A DNA stretch of 64,000 bases from Penelope pileata (taxonomy: Eukaryota > Chordata > Aves > Galliformes > Cracidae), in assembly GCA_013396635.1 (NCBI GenBank), contig WBMW01005925.1, positions 372,001-436,000 on the forward strand, read 5' to 3'. The notes under the pieces were generated by a model. That model saw only the letters and a program-made list of their open reading frames with translations. It ran no database searches and was not told the origin of the DNA. Position 1 is the stretch's first letter. Every line of letters starts with the position of its first letter. Below are positions 61,343 through 64,000 of this stretch, one piece after another. The translations under genes were made by a program, and so were the position numbers.

Positions 61343-64000
61343 CAGGTGATGGATGTGCAGCCCCAAGCTTCTGGAAAGAGAGGTTGAGGCTGTAGCAGCA
61401 GTGGGAGTTCTTCTGTAATGTACATTCTTTATGTTTCACAGCATAGATTTCAGGAAATAAGCAGTATTATACTAAATTGCATGGAGCAGGCATAGAAAAT
61501 ACTGCATGTGACTGAAACAATGTTGTTTGGGGCATTCATTTATTGTGTTTCCATCCCTTCTGTGAAGGTAATGGTGCACACTCAAAGCCAAGCTCCTGCT
61601 GCCTTGGCATGGATACACTCACAGAGACTGTAACAGTCTGACACTCTGCCTGTCCTGGCTGGGACTCCAAAGAGGAACAGGAGGAAAAACTACCCCATCA
61701 TTGCTAGTGCTGGCTTAGCTAAACCCAGGGAGTTACTGCGATGGGAACCCAAGCGGAGACAGTATTCTGGCAACACTGTCATCTTTACCACAGTGTTAAT
61801 TAACCCTCTTCACCCTTGCTGGCACCTCCAGTGCTGTCACCACTCCTTCAGCTGAACTGGTAGCTAAGTCTAGCTGGAGCTTGTCCCTACTTGAACAGCC
61901 CTGCGGCAGCTATCACACTGTTCGTTCAGTGAGCTCCTGGAAAGTTCAAACCCTCTGTTACAGGAAATGTAGCGCTAAAAGCAAGGGTTCACTACATGAT
62001 TGCAAAGTCAGAGAGTAAAACTCATTGACTTTAGTGGGAGCTACACTCTCACCCTGCGTGATGTCTGTAGTGCTTTTCTAGTGGTTCTGGGGTAGTGGTG
62101 AACATGAAGTATTTGGCAGCAACAGAGCCAAGGTAGAGTAATGTGCCACAGTTTGCATGGTTATCAGGAATAATGCCCCAAATAAAATCGGGAGCTCTCA
62201 ACTGTAAATACTACTCAGCACAGTAAGAGAGAAGGGGCTGCCCCCACTCCCTGCCAAAGCCAACGCCATCACTGCCAGGCCAGTCTGAGTTTTACAGAAT
62301 ATTCTTGTAACTGATTTATATTTTCATTTGCCTTCCAATAAGTCCTGCTTACTCACTTGGAGCTACCCAAAATAATTCCACTTCTTTTACGTTTATACAT
62401 TTGGATCCTTTCAGGTACTCCTTCCCACTTTCAGCTGTTGTTTTGGGAAGCTCCTGAGTCCTTTGACTCTTTTCCTTACAAGCCAGCTTCTTGCTCCTAA
62501 TGCTGTTTGACTTGCTTGTCCTGGCCATCTCTGTGCTTAGCCTACTTCCCTGCCTGCTGGAAAGGTCAAGGCTGGAAGCCCCCCTTCCCGCACACCAACA
62601 CACCCATCACCACCTGCTTTTAAAGGCAGGAGTACCTCAAGGCTTCTGCAGGCAGAGGAGACCTGCACAGTCTCAGCAGTCAGAGCAGGATGCAGCTTGT
62701 CACTGTGATTCCAGCTCAACACCCCTGCCTGGCAGCAAAATACTCTGAAAAAAGTGTATAGAGAGGCCCCCCTGAACAAACTTACTGGGCTTAACCTTGA
62801 TTTTTTGCATTCAATTGGAAATTCAAGGACGCATTCACGATCCACACAGATTTGAGATCATGTCTGTTGATGATTGAAGCTCAGCCCGAACTGAGAGGTT
62901 TGGAGCTTGGCTGTGGTCCTATCTTCCTTCCTGCTGAAAATTCTTGGATCCTGGCTCACTTCAGTGGATGCTCTCACCCACTACTGAAGGTCATGTTGAA
63001 ACTGATGTAGTGAATTGTTTGCTGTAAACTGTTTATTTACCAAAATAAACATTCAGTCAATGCAAAATTATTTGTGAATTTGAAATGCACTCGGTGAATA
63101 TTATGGACATTTAAAACAATTAGGACAATATTATAGGAATGCTAAAATACTTCTTTTTTTGTGTGTGTATTTTTAAACAAATTGTTTGGATTTCCCAGAT
63201 TAAATCATAAGGTTGGTAGGGACAGAGGAGAGAGTCCTGCACCATCACCCAGCTCCAGCCCTTCTATTTCAGCAGCTTCTGGACAGGATGCTCACATGGA
63301 CCATGACAGACCCGTGTCACATGTCACAGAGGTGCACAAATGTAGCCCTTTTCTCAAGGAAGAGCCTTTAACAGTGGAACTTAAGGTGCACCCCCTTCAC
63401 ACTCTCAAGTTCATACAAAACTCCCCAGTTGTGAGTTTGGAAGGTCTATTTCTTTCCTAAGCCTTTTGTCTTCTCCCAAGAACAGGGAAGAAATGAATAC
63501 ATAGGGTAGTTATTTGTTGATGCTTAACCTAATTTCTTTTTAAAGAATGATCTCTGCAGTGTAGCTAGCACACAGAAGTACTGTTAGAAATGTTTATTAA
63601 ACAAATGCACTGATTTTATTAGGCAACAATGACAGAGATACTCACTGTTTAAGTGGATATTTTGTGGCATGCAGTATTATTTTTGCCTGTTGACATCTCT
63701 CTAAAATGGAGGGAGGAATTAAATACTGAAGTGGGAAATGTAGATCCTATTGCTTTGTAAATGAAGATTATATCTGTAGCTCTTAGAAGCAGAATTAAAT
63801 AAGGACCTGATTTTATAATACAAATGCAAGCTAAACTCATGTTTCTAGAGAAATATCTTGTGAAATTAACATGGCACCTTGGTAGACAGTTATTGCAATA
63901 CTGTTAATACAGCATAATTTTAAGGACCACCATGAAATCTGGCCTGCAGCAAGAAGGAATTATAGTACTCTAATACGGTAAGCTTCAACATGAAAAAACT

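Larger units (their letters stand above)
58085..64000. other. Non-coding DNA, nothing firmly recognised
   Basis: Short frames only. Items seen: (AG)n runs at 59474-59486 and 60843-60863; an inverted pair of TAATGCA sites at 61312-61342; a possible ancient-repeat scrap at about 62000-62060 (CTCATTGACTTTAGTGGGAG); and a cluster of forkhead-type sites at about 63024-63052. A splice-acceptor-like site ends at 58735 with a 21-codon open stretch to a stop at 58801, unrecognised. Confidence 0.5.

Noticed and set aside
62000..62060. Ancient-repeat scrap around ATTGACTTTAGTGGGAG
   Set aside because: Resembles a common amniote repeat motif, but only one short block is readable, so it was not listed as a separate feature.
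1..64000. tRNA, rRNA, CRISPR arrays, bacterial operons
   Set aside because: None seen; the window is vertebrate nuclear DNA.

Overview
The window looks like vertebrate nuclear DNA from a bird, probably a galliform (chicken, turkey or quail relative). This rests on two CR1 LINE fragments that end in the octamer-type tail typical of avian CR1 (about 13.84-14.26 kb and 53.32-53.88 kb), a piece of a retroviral LTR of a type common in bird genomes (about 29.87-30.71 kb), low repeat density, and a GC-rich CpG island broken by an assembly gap. The species call is inference from remembered repeat families; no database was searched.

No complete protein-coding gene can be supported. All open frames are short, and the longest are explained by antisense reading of the LTR, by the assembly gap, or by the CR1 copies. 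The only promoter-like region is the CpG island at about 51.1-52.2 kb. On its minus strand an open frame of about 58 codons runs from the gap to a strong GTGAGT splice donor, so the island may hold the first exon of a gene transcribed leftwards, with the left 51 kb as its first intron. A rightward gene is not excluded.

Layout: 1-5.4 kb unremarkable; 5.44-5.80 kb a likely conserved regulatory element rich in homeodomain sites; 5.8-13.8 kb unremarkable; 13.84-14.26 kb CR1 copy with an internal deletion; 14.3-27.3 kb unremarkable; 27.3-27.5 kb MIR-like relic; 29.87-30.71 kb LTR fragment; 30.7-44.5 kb unremarkable apart from a 20-bp perfect palindrome at 42.84 kb; 44.50-44.59 kb ancient palindromic MITE-like relic; 44.88-44.98 kb MIR-like relic; 49.59 kb tetranucleotide repeat; 49.99-50.06 kb perfect 14-bp-arm hairpin; 51.1-52.2 kb CpG island with a 325-bp gap; 53.32-53.88 kb second CR1, also internally deleted; 54.79-54.91 kb MIR-like relic; 55.02-55.33 kb candidate regulatory element with octamer and homeodomain sites; 56.50-58.08 kb a large inverted duplication; 58.1-64 kb mostly unremarkable.

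The most unusual object is the inverted duplication. Its arms contain a 205-bp block that is 202/205 identical with no indels, flanked by about 88-90% identity towards the loop and much weaker similarity outside. That gradient is what arm-to-arm gene conversion, or selection on a fold-back structure, would produce.
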